Below, piece by piece: positions 17,944 to 26,061 of a stretch of DNA of 61,122 bases. The stretch's first letter is position 1. Each line of letters begins with the position of its first letter. The position numbers were made by a program, and so were the translations under genes. Origin of the DNA: Thermodesulfobacteriota bacterium (lineage in GTDB: Bacteria; Desulfobacterota; WTBG01; CAIYCZ01; CAIRTM01); assembly GCA_028278025.1 (NCBI GenBank), contig JANQFE010000081.1, positions 1-61,122 of the forward strand. The letters are read 5' to 3'. The notes below the pieces were generated by a model that saw only the letters and a program-made list of their open reading frames with translations, was not told the DNA's origin and ran no database searches.

Positions 17944-19248
17944 TTACTTCTTCGGGCTCTTCTCAAGATCATCCTTGAAAAACACATTGACATTCTCCAT
18001 GGCACAGAATGAACCGCACATAGTGCATGATTTTTCCTGCTGCGGCCTCCGGCTGTCCCTGATTGCACGGGCCGTATCACTGTACATAGCAAGTTCAAAC
18101 TGCTCCTCCCACTTCAGATCCCTGCGTGCTTTTGAAATATCACGATCCCTGTCGCGCCGGCCGTATTTAACCATATCACCTATATATACGGCTATTTTTG
18201 CCATGCGCACTCCTTCGCGCACATCGTTCTCATCAGGAAGGGCCAGGTGTTCTGCCGGGGTAATGTAGCAGACAAGATCTGCGCCGTACCTGGCCGAATT
18301 TGCGGCACCTATCGCTGCAGTAAGATGGTCATACCCTGGTGCTACATCGGTTGTCAATGGACCAAGCACATAATAGGGTGCATCACCGCTCATTTTTTTC
18401 TGCAGCTGAATATTCTGTTCAATCTCATCAAGGGGGACATGGCCCGGACCCTCCACCATGGTCTGGCAGCCCATTTCTCTGCCGATTTCAGCAAGCTCAC
18501 AATTAATAACAAGCTCCTGGATCATGGCACGGTCACTGGAGTCATGGATTGCACCTGCCCGCATGCCGTTTCCAAGGCTCAACACAACATCATATTTTTT
18601 AAGAATCTCAACCACTCTGTCAAATTTTTCATATAAGGGGTTGTCTTTTCTATTGTTTATCATCCAGCGTACCATGTGGGCGCCGCCTTTTGAGACCAGC
18701 CCTCCGTAGCGATAGCCCTGTTTTTTCAGCCGCTCAATGGTTAAAAGATTTATACCGCAATGAACAGCCATAAATGCAATCCCGTCAGCACACTGGCGTT
18801 CAATCAGGTCAAAAAGAAACTCTTCATCAAGCTTGTCCGGATCTTTATGCTTCCGCTTCATCTCACAAAAGGCTTGATATAAGGGAACATTACCCACGGG
18901 CACATCAATACTCTCGATGACCCTCTGCCGGATCCTGTCAAGATCTCCGCCAACGCTCAGTTCCATCAGCGTATCAGCCCCGTTTTCCTGAGCAATCCGG
19001 GCTTTTCTGATTTCAAGTTCCTCATCAACAATATCAGAAGAGGTTCCAATACTTGCATTGACTTTTGTCCTTAAGCCTTTACCAACCCCGGCAGGAACTG
19101 ATCCATTCTGATGATCTTTAATAATTACGATTTGACCCTTTGCAATTCTATCGCGGAGCAACTCGGCAGAAATGTCTTCCTTGTCTGCAACCTCCTGCAT
19201 TATGGGTGTGATTTCACCTTTGCGGGCATATTCAATTTGCGTTATCAT
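17944..19248 (-). CDS. bzaF: ThiC-family radical SAM enzyme, probable 5-hydroxybenzimidazole synthase
   Basis: ThiC-superfamily protein of 434 residues: TKVNASIGTSSD, AVHCGINLLTIERL, LSLGNGMRAGAIHDSSD, MVEGPGHVPLDEIEQN and a C-terminal cluster motif CTMCGSFCAM. ThiC turns aminoimidazole ribotide into the thiamin pyrimidine; its BzaF paralogue turns the same substrate into 5-hydroxybenzimidazole, the precursor of the anaerobic cobalamin lower ligand. I favour BzaF because it lies directly after cobT, an O-methyltransferase and a B12-binding radical SAM enzyme, behind a cobalamin riboswitch, with no TPP riboswitch and no other thiamin gene. The cysteines are spaced CX2CX3C, one residue shorter than the CX2CX4C of E. 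coli ThiC. A GGGAG site lies five bases before the ATG. Genuine thiamin ThiC remains possible. Confidence 0.75.
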   Translation of the reverse strand: MITQIEYARKGEITPIMQEVADKEDISAELLRDRIAKGQIVIIKDHQNGSVPAGVGKGLRTKVNASIGTSSDIVDEELEIRKARIAQENGADTLMELSVGGDLDRIRQRVIESIDVPVGNVPLYQAFCEMKRKHKDPDKLDEEFLFDLIERQCADGIAFMAVHCGINLLTIERLKKQGYRYGGLVSKGGAHMVRWMINNRKDNPLYEKFDRVVEILKKYDVVLSLGNGMRAGAIHDSSDRAMIQELVINCELAEIGREMGCQTMVEGPGHVPLDEIEQNIQLQKKMSGDAPYYVLGPLTTDVAPGYDHLTAAIGAANSARYGADLVCYITPAEHLALPDENDVREGVRMAKIAVYIGDMVKYGRRDRDRDISKARRDLKWEEQFELAMYSDTARAIRDSRRPQQEKSCTMCGSFCAMENVNVFFKDDLEKSPKK

Positions 19249-19300
19249 GCTAACTCCCTTTGTATTTGGTATTTAGTGTTTTGTGTTTGGTATATTTTCA

Positions 19301-19382
19301 GTAAAGAGTGCTGAGTAACGAGTATCCCCATAATTTCTCAGCATTCATTAATCATTACTATTCACTGTTTACTGTTTATTCA
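19301..19382 (-). repeat. heptamer tract with conserved core, cobT/bzaF junction
   Basis: The plus strand shows a core at about 19311-19342 (GAGTATCCCCATAATTTCTC) followed by seven-base units TCAGCAT, TCATTAA, TCATTAC, TATTCAC, TGTTTAC, TGTTTAT. The same core occurs at 26716-26735 and 57119-57138. The left arm CTGAGTAACGAGT and the right units are partly self-complementary, so a hairpin is likely. The tract encodes the end and the stop of cobT. Confidence 0.7.
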
Positions 19383-20434
19383 CATTCCCCTTCTGTCACA
19401 TCTGCCTCATCAAATGTCAGCATCTCTGTCAGAATTCTAACACCTGCCTCAACCAGGGAAATACCAAGCGCTGCCCCGGTTCCCTCACCCAGCCGCAGAT
19501 TGAGATTAAACAGAGGTTGCAGTCCCATGTGCTCCAGCATTATTTTATGACCCTTTTCAACTGAAAGATGTGCTGCAATAAGATACTGCCCGATCACTCT
19601 GTTCATTTCATAGGCAATAAGCGCTCCTGCTGTTGAAATGAATCCATCGACAACAACAGGAATCTTTTCGGCTGCTGCGCCAATAATAAGTCCGGCAATA
19701 CCGGCAATCTCAAACCCGCCAACCTTAGCGAGCACATCGATAGGATCATCTCCCACGTGGTTGTGGAGAGATAGTGCTTTGGTAATAGTTTCAATTTTTG
19801 CCTGCAGGGCTTCAGCGCTTATACCGGTTCCTCTGCTGGTAACCTCAGCAGGATGCAGACCGGACACTGCAGCAATAATTGCACTGCTCGGCGTGGTATT
19901 ACCAATACCCATATCACCGGTACCGATAATATCAACCCCGTCACGGGCTGCTTCACGGGCCAGATCAATACCTACCTGGATAGCTTTGAGTGCCTCGTCA
20001 CGTGTCATAGCCGGCTCTTTTGTCATATTCCTGGTACCTCGTGCAATTTTTCTGATCACGAGCCCATCCAAAGCTGAGAATTCATAATCAACACCAATAT
20101 CAACAACCAGGACCTCTGCCCCGACATGCCGTGCCAAAACATTAATACCGGCACCTCCGCGTATGAAATTAAATACCATCTGACGGGTTACCTCACGGGG
20201 AAATGCACTGACCCCTTCTTCAGCAACCCCATGGTCGGCAGCGAAGGTAAATATCCTCTTTTTTCTGACTGTAGGCATAAGATCTTGACAAATTGCTGCA
20301 TACTGCTTGCCTAAGTCCATAAGCCGTCCCAGGCTGCCCCGTGGAATTGCCAGAGAATCAAGCCGCTCCTGGGCTTTGTTGAGATAGTCTTCATCAAGAG
20401 GGTATATTATTTGTAAAATAGTATCTAATTTCAT
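19376..20434 (-). CDS. cobT: nicotinate-nucleotide:dimethylbenzimidazole phosphoribosyltransferase
   Basis: Activates the lower-ligand base to its alpha-ribotide using nicotinate mononucleotide. The 352-residue protein has the family features [61 protein letters not shown] and [17 protein letters not shown]; the glutamate in LGEGTG is the expected general base. It sits between the O-methyltransferase and the ThiC-like gene, the arrangement seen in bza operons. CobT enzymes accept several benzimidazoles, which would suit the predicted methoxybenzimidazole product. The C-terminus ends in a heptamer repeat. Confidence 0.96.
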   Translation of the reverse strand: MKLDTILQIIYPLDEDYLNKAQERLDSLAIPRGSLGRLMDLGKQYAAICQDLMPTVRKKRIFTFAADHGVAEEGVSAFPREVTRQMVFNFIRGGAGINVLARHVGAEVLVVDIGVDYEFSALDGLVIRKIARGTRNMTKEPAMTRDEALKAIQVGIDLAREAARDGVDIIGTGDMGIGNTTPSSAIIAAVSGLHPAEVTSRGTGISAEALQAKIETITKALSLHNHVGDDPIDVLAKVGGFEIAGIAGLIIGAAAEKIPVVVDGFISTAGALIAYEMNRVIGQYLIAAHLSVEKGHKIMLEHMGLQPLFNLNLRLGEGTGAALGISLVEAGVRILTEMLTFDEADVTEGECE

Positions 20435-20486
20435 ATAATTAAAAAATATATATAATGTAATTTATGAAGCAGACATTACATGGGGA

Positions 20487-21500
20487 TTAGTTCGCTGTTT
20501 TCTTTTTGTGCCCCCACACAATTGCTGTACCGCCAAGCACATCCGCATGTTTAATCTGCCCAATTCCGGCTGACTGCATCCATCCTGCAACATCGCTGCG
20601 TTCATGACAGCGCCCCTGGGGGGTGCCGACAAACATGGTCATGTCAAACAGTGCTACAGCCAGTGCATCACCATGACCAAAGATATAGTCATGTATTATC
20701 AGTGTGCCCTGTGGTGCCAGCCTTTTAACGGCCTTCCTGATAATCTTTTTGCAGTCTGAGCGGTTATACACGTGCAGCAGGTTCGAAATCAGCACAAGGT
20801 CAAAAGGGCCCTGCGGCAATACATCATGGACACATTCCCCGGCAACTGCTGTTATGCGCTTGTGCATCCCGCTCATTGCAATATACGGGCGTGCATGTGC
20901 TATAACAGGCTCAAGATCATACACGGTACTGTGCAATTTCCTGTTGGCCCGTGCAAAACTAACGGAATACGTACCTATACCGCCACCAATATCAAGCATT
21001 GTACCACACTGCCCGATAGCAACCTTTGTCAGCATAAGCTCACTTTTGATACGTCCCAGAGCATCCATGGCACGCAGAAATAATTTTAGCTGGCCATGAT
21101 AGTCTTTAAGCCTTTTAGAGGAAGGCGGAACCATGCTATCGGTCTTAAGCGCTTTTTCCAGATGTGACCATTGGTCCGACAGGCTTTCACAATGCCTCAG
21201 CACATCCCCCAGGTAGTATTGAGCTGTTGTACATAAATATCTGTTTGCAATAGGAGTATTCCGGTAGCCTCTTGCCGTTTTTTTCAGGAGCTTCATACTG
21301 ACAAGAACTCTTAGAATACGCAGCAGAGCCTGCCGTGAAACAGCAAGCCTTCTGGCTAACACGGTTGCTGACAGATCCTTGCGTTCCAGTTCATCAAAAA
21401 GTCCCAGTTTCACAGACCCGCATAAAACCCGCCCAGCCTGGTATGAGATCCCCAGGGTTAAAAGCGCTTCAACATCATGACTGACAAACCTGCTTTTCAA
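20487..21500 (-). CDS. bzaC: SAM-dependent O-methyltransferase, BzaC-like
   Basis: A 337-residue methyltransferase of the hydroxyneurosporene/plant-type O-methyltransferase family. Residues 10-90 are a winged-helix dimerisation domain (LGLFDELERKDLSATVLARR). The catalytic domain has the SAM loop MLDIGGGIGTYSVSFA near residue 172 and YDLEPVIAHARPYI, and ends with a DYIFGHGDAL loop. In known bza operons BzaC of this family methylates 5-hydroxybenzimidazole to 5-methoxybenzimidazole. The gene overlaps the preceding radical SAM gene by 26 bases and is followed by cobT. The family call is firm; the substrate is inferred from context. Confidence 0.75.
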   Translation of the reverse strand: MKSRFVSHDVEALLTLGISYQAGRVLCGSVKLGLFDELERKDLSATVLARRLAVSRQALLRILRVLVSMKLLKKTARGYRNTPIANRYLCTTAQYYLGDVLRHCESLSDQWSHLEKALKTDSMVPPSSKRLKDYHGQLKLFLRAMDALGRIKSELMLTKVAIGQCGTMLDIGGGIGTYSVSFARANRKLHSTVYDLEPVIAHARPYIAMSGMHKRITAVAGECVHDVLPQGPFDLVLISNLLHVYNRSDCKKIIRKAVKRLAPQGTLIIHDYIFGHGDALAVALFDMTMFVGTPQGRCHERSDVAGWMQSAGIGQIKHADVLGGTAIVWGHKKKTAN

Positions 21501-23007
21501 AAATTAATCCTTCTATATACTGTAATGATTCTTCCTGAAGCCTGCTCTGTTCATGAGAATTGAGACTTATCGCTTTGCACTCAAGCTTGCGTAAAACATC
21601 ATCAAACAGCGCTACGAGAAATGTATTAACTTTGGCTGATGTATCGTTTTCCTGTTTTTGCCAGCAAATGGGGGACTGGCTGCTTTCCGTTAATTTCAAC
21701 ACGTGCCGGCAGACTGTAGACATAAGGTCCGCCAGGAAATTCACTGAACTCTCAGTAAAGCAATAGCCGCCCTCATACTCCAACATATCCTTTTCAGCAA
21801 GACGCCCCTGAGCGTCCAGCCGTTTAAAATTCTGCATAGCCCTGAGTATTATTTCACGGTGGTAGAGCACATTGGCTGTAGTATGCAGCTTGTCGAGCAG
21901 GTTATGTGCCTTTAGAAATTCAAAGTTTGTCCTTATATCACTAAGCGAAGCATCGGGCTCAAACATAATAAATCCCGGTGTTAACGCTATACCATAGTTC
22001 TGTAGAATCTTAACTGCGTGTTCGCTTCTGGGAGACGTGATACCTTTATTCATTCGGCCAAGTGATATTCGTGAGGCACTTTCAATACCGATGAAAACAT
22101 CTTTAAGGCCTGCATGTGCCAGACATGATATGGTTTCTGCGTCGATGTCATTGCTTCTGCACTCAAAACCGAATGCAATTGCGAGATCTTTTATCCTGTC
22201 GGCAATCTCCAGTACCCGCGCATGTCCTTGCCGCCCTTTTCCAAAAAAATTTGCATCCAGAAAATAGACATACTTCCTGTTCAGCCGGGGCAATAAAAGT
22301 TTTATTTCCTTAACAATGTTTTCGGGTGAACGCCCCCGCCACGATGAGGCCGTGCCGTAAAAAGGATTAATACAGCAAAAGGAGCAGTTGCCGTAGCAGC
22401 CCCTGCTCCCCAGCACGGTGCCTCCCAGCATTGAAAGTGAAAGATTACTTCTGACCGGAAAGGGGAGCCTGTCAAGCGGGTCTATCAGCACCCTTGATTT
22501 GTTTATGTAAACAGAGCCGTTGTCGTTATAGGCGGTTCCGGCGATATTTGCACAACACAAGCACCCCTTTTGTTGATATGTACGCACAATGTCATAGAAG
22601 GTCTCTTCCGGTTCACCGAGAATAACCGCATCAATAAAAGGATAGAGGCTGAAAATATGTTTGTAGGCAAAAGAGGGGAAAACACCGTAAAGGAGCAGGG
22701 GTACAGCAGGCTTAAGCTCTTTCAATTTCTGTAACATCGAAAAAAGCTCTGGCGTATGTTCCCAGAAATAAACTGTGTGAATTCCCAGAACATCAAAATC
22801 CATCTCAGAGAGTTTTTGAAAACTCTCTGCAAACGATTCATCAGAAAGGTAAGCATCATATATGTCTGCTGCAAAACCATTCTGCTTGAGTACGGCAGCA
22901 ACATAGCCGCTCATCAGGCAGGCAGACAGGGGTGCATTTGCAACATCATTATAGTGCGCATCTGAAGCAATACGAGGATGTTCGAAAAGTAGTGTTTTTA
23001 CATTCAT
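21475..23007 (-). CDS. cobalamin-binding radical SAM enzyme, BzaD-like
   Basis: About 510 residues in two domains. The N-terminal part (CLMSGYVAAVLKQNGFAADIYDA, then DFDVLGIHTVYFWEHT) is a B12-binding Rossmann domain without the DxHxxG histidine, as in class B radical SAM methylases. The radical SAM domain has the cluster motif CYGNCSFC (Cx3Cx2C) after GTVLGSRG, and FIGIESAS further on. In bza operons such enzymes (BzaD, BzaE) methylate the benzimidazole ring at carbon; BzaD acts on 5-methoxybenzimidazole. Which of the two it resembles cannot be decided by eye. I choose the ATG at 23007; one at 23046 adds 13 residues. It is the first gene behind the cobalamin riboswitch, so an enzyme that itself needs cobalamin would be switched by cobalamin. 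Confidence 0.75.
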   Translation of the reverse strand: MNVKTLLFEHPRIASDAHYNDVANAPLSACLMSGYVAAVLKQNGFAADIYDAYLSDESFAESFQKLSEMDFDVLGIHTVYFWEHTPELFSMLQKLKELKPAVPLLLYGVFPSFAYKHIFSLYPFIDAVILGEPEETFYDIVRTYQQKGCLCCANIAGTAYNDNGSVYINKSRVLIDPLDRLPFPVRSNLSLSMLGGTVLGSRGCYGNCSFCCINPFYGTASSWRGRSPENIVKEIKLLLPRLNRKYVYFLDANFFGKGRQGHARVLEIADRIKDLAIAFGFECRSNDIDAETISCLAHAGLKDVFIGIESASRISLGRMNKGITSPRSEHAVKILQNYGIALTPGFIMFEPDASLSDIRTNFEFLKAHNLLDKLHTTANVLYHREIILRAMQNFKRLDAQGRLAEKDMLEYEGGYCFTESSVNFLADLMSTVCRHVLKLTESSQSPICWQKQENDTSAKVNTFLVALFDDVLRKLECKAISLNSHEQSRLQEESLQYIEGLIFEKQVCQS

Positions 23008-23063
23008 AAGTGTAAAAAAGTAAAAAAGCTGCAAGCGCTCATGCATTCACACGGCAACCGATC

Positions 23064-23099
23064 AAAAAAAAACCTTTCAAACCTGTTTGGCTTGAAAGG
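23064..23099 (-). terminator. intrinsic terminator, riboswitch expression platform
   Basis: On the minus strand an 11-bp stem (CCTTTCAAGCC / GGTTTGAAAGG, one G-U pair) with loop AAACA is followed by nine T residues. It lies between the cobalamin riboswitch and the first gene of the bza-like operon, so ligand binding is expected to end transcription here. Confidence 0.85.
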
Positions 23100-23159
23100 C
23101 TGCACCCAGCTTACTTAGTCCTTCCTAATCACCACGTTTGTACCCCGCAAAGTGGCCGT

Positions 23160-23327
23160 AACGCATAAGGCAGGTCTTCTGACTCTCGGATCGTTCTACT
23201 GTCTGCGCCTTCCCGACCGGCTTAAACCGGTCAGTGGCTCTTTGCAGCATTCGTCCCCGATTACAGCGGCGGGACCGCTCCTGATTTACACAGGATTCCC
23301 TTTTAAGCCTACTCAGCACCTTTATTT
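23160..23327 (-). promoter_or_regulatory. cobalamin riboswitch
   Basis: Read on the minus strand the sequence has the ordered cobalamin-riboswitch blocks: AAAAGGGAATCCTGTG, then CGGTCCCGCCGCTGTAATC, then GCCACTG, then CCGGTCGGGAAGGCGCAG, and finally GAGTCAGAAGACCTGCC. It lies directly after a promoter and before an intrinsic terminator, ahead of the radical SAM - methyltransferase - cobT - bzaF operon. High adenosylcobalamin should therefore reduce expression of lower-ligand synthesis. The 5' and 3' limits are approximate. Confidence 0.93.
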
Positions 23328-23332
23328 GTATT

Positions 23333-23361
23333 TTTATAGGTAATATAATGTGATTTGTCAA
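23333..23361 (-). promoter_or_regulatory. sigma-70 promoter of the bza-like operon
   Basis: On the minus strand TTGACA (23361-23356) and TATAAA (23338-23333) are separated by exactly 17 bases. Transcription would start near 23326, at the 5' edge of the riboswitch. Confidence 0.75.
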
Positions 23362-23566
23362 CAAAAAACACCCTGTCTCTTCTGGCAGCAATAGTGTATA
23401 TACGGCATCGTCTCCTTGTATTGACATACAAGCGACTTTGCTCTATACTTTTTTCATCCTGATGCCGTGGTGGAGTCTGTATCAAACAACCGCAGATAAA
23501 CATGATTTCCTGCGCTAACATAACCTTTAGTAACGGATGTGCCCATAGTCTTTAGAGATAGATGCG

Positions 23567-24619
23567 ATGCCTTTAAAAATGTTGCTCAGGTTCAAACCAC
23601 AAAGAAAATTATTGAGTATCTGTGTTATATTTCTTGTTACACTTCTTTTTATTCTCAGTGTTGAGGGTTTATTTTACATCCTCAACAGGCTTTCATCAGA
23701 CAATACTACCCGTGAGTGGAGCATCGATGAGGGATTCTTCCAATTCAGTGAAACCATGGGATATAAGCCCCCACCGGAATGTCAAGCAACAGCTATTCAT
23801 AAGGTTAACGGTACTCTGGTATACAAAGCTACCTATACAATAGATGAATACAGCCGAAGAGTAACGCCGACAGACCCCGGCAGCATGCAAGACCGGTTTA
23901 TACTTTTTTTCGGAGGATCGTTTACCTTTGGCGAAGGAGTTGCCGGCACTGAGACCTTACCTTTTTTCTGTGCACAATTTGCACCACGCTACCGACCATA
24001 TAATTATGGGTTCTTAGGGTACGGCCCGCAGCAAATGCTTGAACACCTGAAAAAAGAGTCCATAACTGATGAGGTAACAGAGGATTCCGGTATTGCAGTC
24101 TATACGTTTATCGATAGTCACATTAAACGGGCCGTAGGGTCAATGCACGTATATAGCGGCTGGGGCGACAACATGCCCTACTATGATCTTGCAGCAGGCA
24201 ACCTGCTTGTCAGAAAAGGCTCCTTTCGCAAAGACCGGCCGGTAGTATCGCTGCTCTATACCCTCTTAAGCAAAAGTCAGGTTGTTCGATACCTCCACCT
24301 GGACTTTCCAAAAATCAGAGCATACCACTTCAGGCTCACTGCCAAAATAATTGAGGCGTCTCGCGATATATTCAAGGAAAAGTTTAATAGTGATGACTTT
24401 TATGTCATTATCTATCCCGGTTCCTATTATGGAAGAACGCTGGCAGGATATCTCAAGAAAGCCGGCATTAAATATGTTGATTGCAAATCAACGCTCAATC
24501 CGAATGACCCGGAGTTTTATATTGATGAACACAGGCACCCCAGCGCAAAGGCCTACAGAATTATGGCCGAAAAACTCACTGCAGAAATCGGAATACATGA
24601 ACCCCCCTCAGCCCACTAA
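23567..24619 (+). CDS. membrane-anchored SGNH-hydrolase-like protein
   Basis: A 350-residue protein with one N-terminal transmembrane segment (about residues 16-40) and a long extracytoplasmic part. FILFFGGSFTFGEGVAG gives a GDS-like block I (Ser118), NYGFLGYGPQQ a later glycine block, and YIDEHRHPSAKAY the C-terminal D-x-x-H-P that supplies Asp and His in SGNH esterases. These suggest a hydrolase acting on acylated sugars or lipids at the envelope, but the substrate is unknown. It is divergent from the bza-like operon and convergent with cobU. It does not look related to cobalamin function. Confidence 0.65.
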   Translation: MPLKMLLRFKPQRKLLSICVIFLVTLLFILSVEGLFYILNRLSSDNTTREWSIDEGFFQFSETMGYKPPPECQATAIHKVNGTLVYKATYTIDEYSRRVTPTDPGSMQDRFILFFGGSFTFGEGVAGTETLPFFCAQFAPRYRPYNYGFLGYGPQQMLEHLKKESITDEVTEDSGIAVYTFIDSHIKRAVGSMHVYSGWGDNMPYYDLAAGNLLVRKGSFRKDRPVVSLLYTLLSKSQVVRYLHLDFPKIRAYHFRLTAKIIEASRDIFKEKFNSDDFYVIIYPGSYYGRTLAGYLKKAGIKYVDCKSTLNPNDPEFYIDEHRHPSAKAYRIMAEKLTAEIGIHEPPSAH

Positions 24620-24648
24620 ACGAAATACCCTTTTATTTTTTCTCCTGA

Positions 24649-25197
24649 TTATTTAATCTTTTGGGGAATACCTGCAACCATAAAATAAACTGTTTTTGCA
24701 ACAGCAGCAATGTCCCTATTTATCTTTCCAAGAAGCGTCTGGTAATCACGTGAAAGATCATCAGCAGGCATGATTCCCATAGATACTTCATTGGTAACGA
24801 CAATAATTTTCGCCGGCACTTTTTGTAAAACTTCAATAAGTTTTTTATACTCACTAAGGATGGCTTCCCTCTGCATAGCATACATAGTCATCAGATTTGA
24901 GACCCAGAGGGTTAGACAGTCAATAAGTATAACATCAAAATCTGTTGTCTTGTTTTCAAGCACATCAGCAACTTCCCGGGGCTCCTCAAAAGTCATCCAC
25001 CGGTCTGCACGCTCCTGCTGGTGTAAAAGAATTTTTTGTTCCATTTCTTTATCACCCGCAATTGCCGTAGCAATAAAAGCCCGGTCTACCTCCTTTTCCT
25101 CCCCCAGTTTAAGTGCCCAGGAACTTTTCCCGCTCTTGACCCCGCCGGTAATTAAAATAATCTCATTATCATGGATGTTTTTCCCCATTTTAGTCAC
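24649..25197 (-). CDS. cobU: adenosylcobinamide kinase / guanylyltransferase
   Basis: Phosphorylates adenosylcobinamide and transfers GMP to make adenosylcobinamide-GDP, the substrate of CobS. The 182-residue protein has the P-loop ITGGVKSGKSSWAL, RAFIATAIAGDKEMEQKI with HQQERADRWMTFEEP (containing the histidine that accepts GMP in this family), and VVTNEVSMGIMPADDLSR. The start overlaps the end of the YwqK-like gene in ATGA, so it is translated as part of a maf - ywqK-like - cobU unit rather than with the other cobalamin genes. A second ATG three codons in is an alternative start. Confidence 0.95.
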   Translation of the reverse strand: MTKMGKNIHDNEIILITGGVKSGKSSWALKLGEEKEVDRAFIATAIAGDKEMEQKILLHQQERADRWMTFEEPREVADVLENKTTDFDVILIDCLTLWVSNLMTMYAMQREAILSEYKKLIEVLQKVPAKIIVVTNEVSMGIMPADDLSRDYQTLLGKINRDIAAVAKTVYFMVAGIPQKIK

Positions 25198-26033
25198 TGC
25201 ACCTCTACAAGATTTCCAGCTTCATCATAAGTCCTTCTGCTTACCCGTTGTCTCTTTGAATATACCTCTACGTAGTGAATTTTACCGTTTGGATAATATC
25301 TTTTGGTTATACCCTCGCGTTTACCGTTTTTAAAATCGGCTTCTTCCATCAATACACCGTTTTCATAATACATCCTGATTGTACCGTCTTCTTTTCCATT
25401 GCGTATCAATTTCATTTTCTTTAGTTTGCCGCTTTTATAATACAGTTTGCTGCGGCCCTCCTGCCGGCCTTTGGTAAAATGAATCTCTTCTTGCAGCTCA
25501 CCGTTTTCATAATATATGTTAAACAGTTCGCCTGCACCGGTGTCGGATTTCTTTTTTTCTTTTTTCAGTCTGCCGCTTTGAAAATACTCTCTGTAGATCC
25601 CCGGCTGTTTGTCATTGCTAAAATGACGCTCACTTTTTAGTTTCCCGTTTGGATAGTATTCCTTCCACATCCCGTGTTTTTTGCCGTTTAAATAGTTTTC
25701 CTCTTTCTTCAGCCTTCCGGTTTTATAATATCTTTTAGTCCTGCCATCCAACTTACCGTCTCTGTAGTGGTATAATGCTAATACGGTACCGTTTTCAAAA
25801 TATTCCTTACTCAAACCGTCAAGATTTCCGTTCTTATAATTAAAGGCCCCCCGCAATTGTCCGCTCTCATAATATCCCCTGCTCATACCGTTAAGCTGCC
25901 CGTTTATATAATTATATTCCGCCTTCAGTCTACCGCTGGGAAAAAACTCCTTTTTGACATCCGCCCAACAAGAAACTGCTGAAAAAAAAAGTAATGCCAC
26001 CCAGGATACGATTACGATTTTTTTTATATCCAC
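25194..26033 (-). CDS. secreted YwqK/MORN-like repeat protein
   Basis: A 279-residue protein with a signal peptide (KKIVIVSWVALLFFSAVSCWA) followed by about eleven copies of a 22-24 residue repeat of the form YYxNGKLKxE...NGKxxG. This is the pattern of toxin-antitoxin-type YwqK repeats, a beta-hairpin module related to MORN repeats. I place the start at the GTG at 26033, since an AAGGAG site lies eight bases upstream; the open frame extends further 5' but without family resemblance or signal. It lies between maf and cobU and overlaps cobU by four bases. Function unknown; an envelope scaffold is plausible. Confidence 0.75.
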   Translation of the reverse strand: MDIKKIVIVSWVALLFFSAVSCWADVKKEFFPSGRLKAEYNYINGQLNGMSRGYYESGQLRGAFNYKNGNLDGLSKEYFENGTVLALYHYRDGKLDGRTKRYYKTGRLKKEENYLNGKKHGMWKEYYPNGKLKSERHFSNDKQPGIYREYFQSGRLKKEKKKSDTGAGELFNIYYENGELQEEIHFTKGRQEGRSKLYYKSGKLKKMKLIRNGKEDGTIRMYYENGVLMEEADFKNGKREGITKRYYPNGKIHYVEVYSKRQRVSRRTYDEAGNLVEVQ

Positions 26034-26061
26034 AGTTCTCTCTCCTTCACAACCCGCAGCA

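Noticed and set aside
17944..19248. Plain thiamin biosynthesis ThiC
   Set aside because: Not excluded, but no TPP riboswitch or other thi gene is present and the position directly after cobT in a cobalamin-riboswitch operon fits BzaF better.
19301..19382. CRISPR-like repeats
   Set aside because: The units are seven bases, run without spacers and vary in sequence; there are no cas genes in the window.
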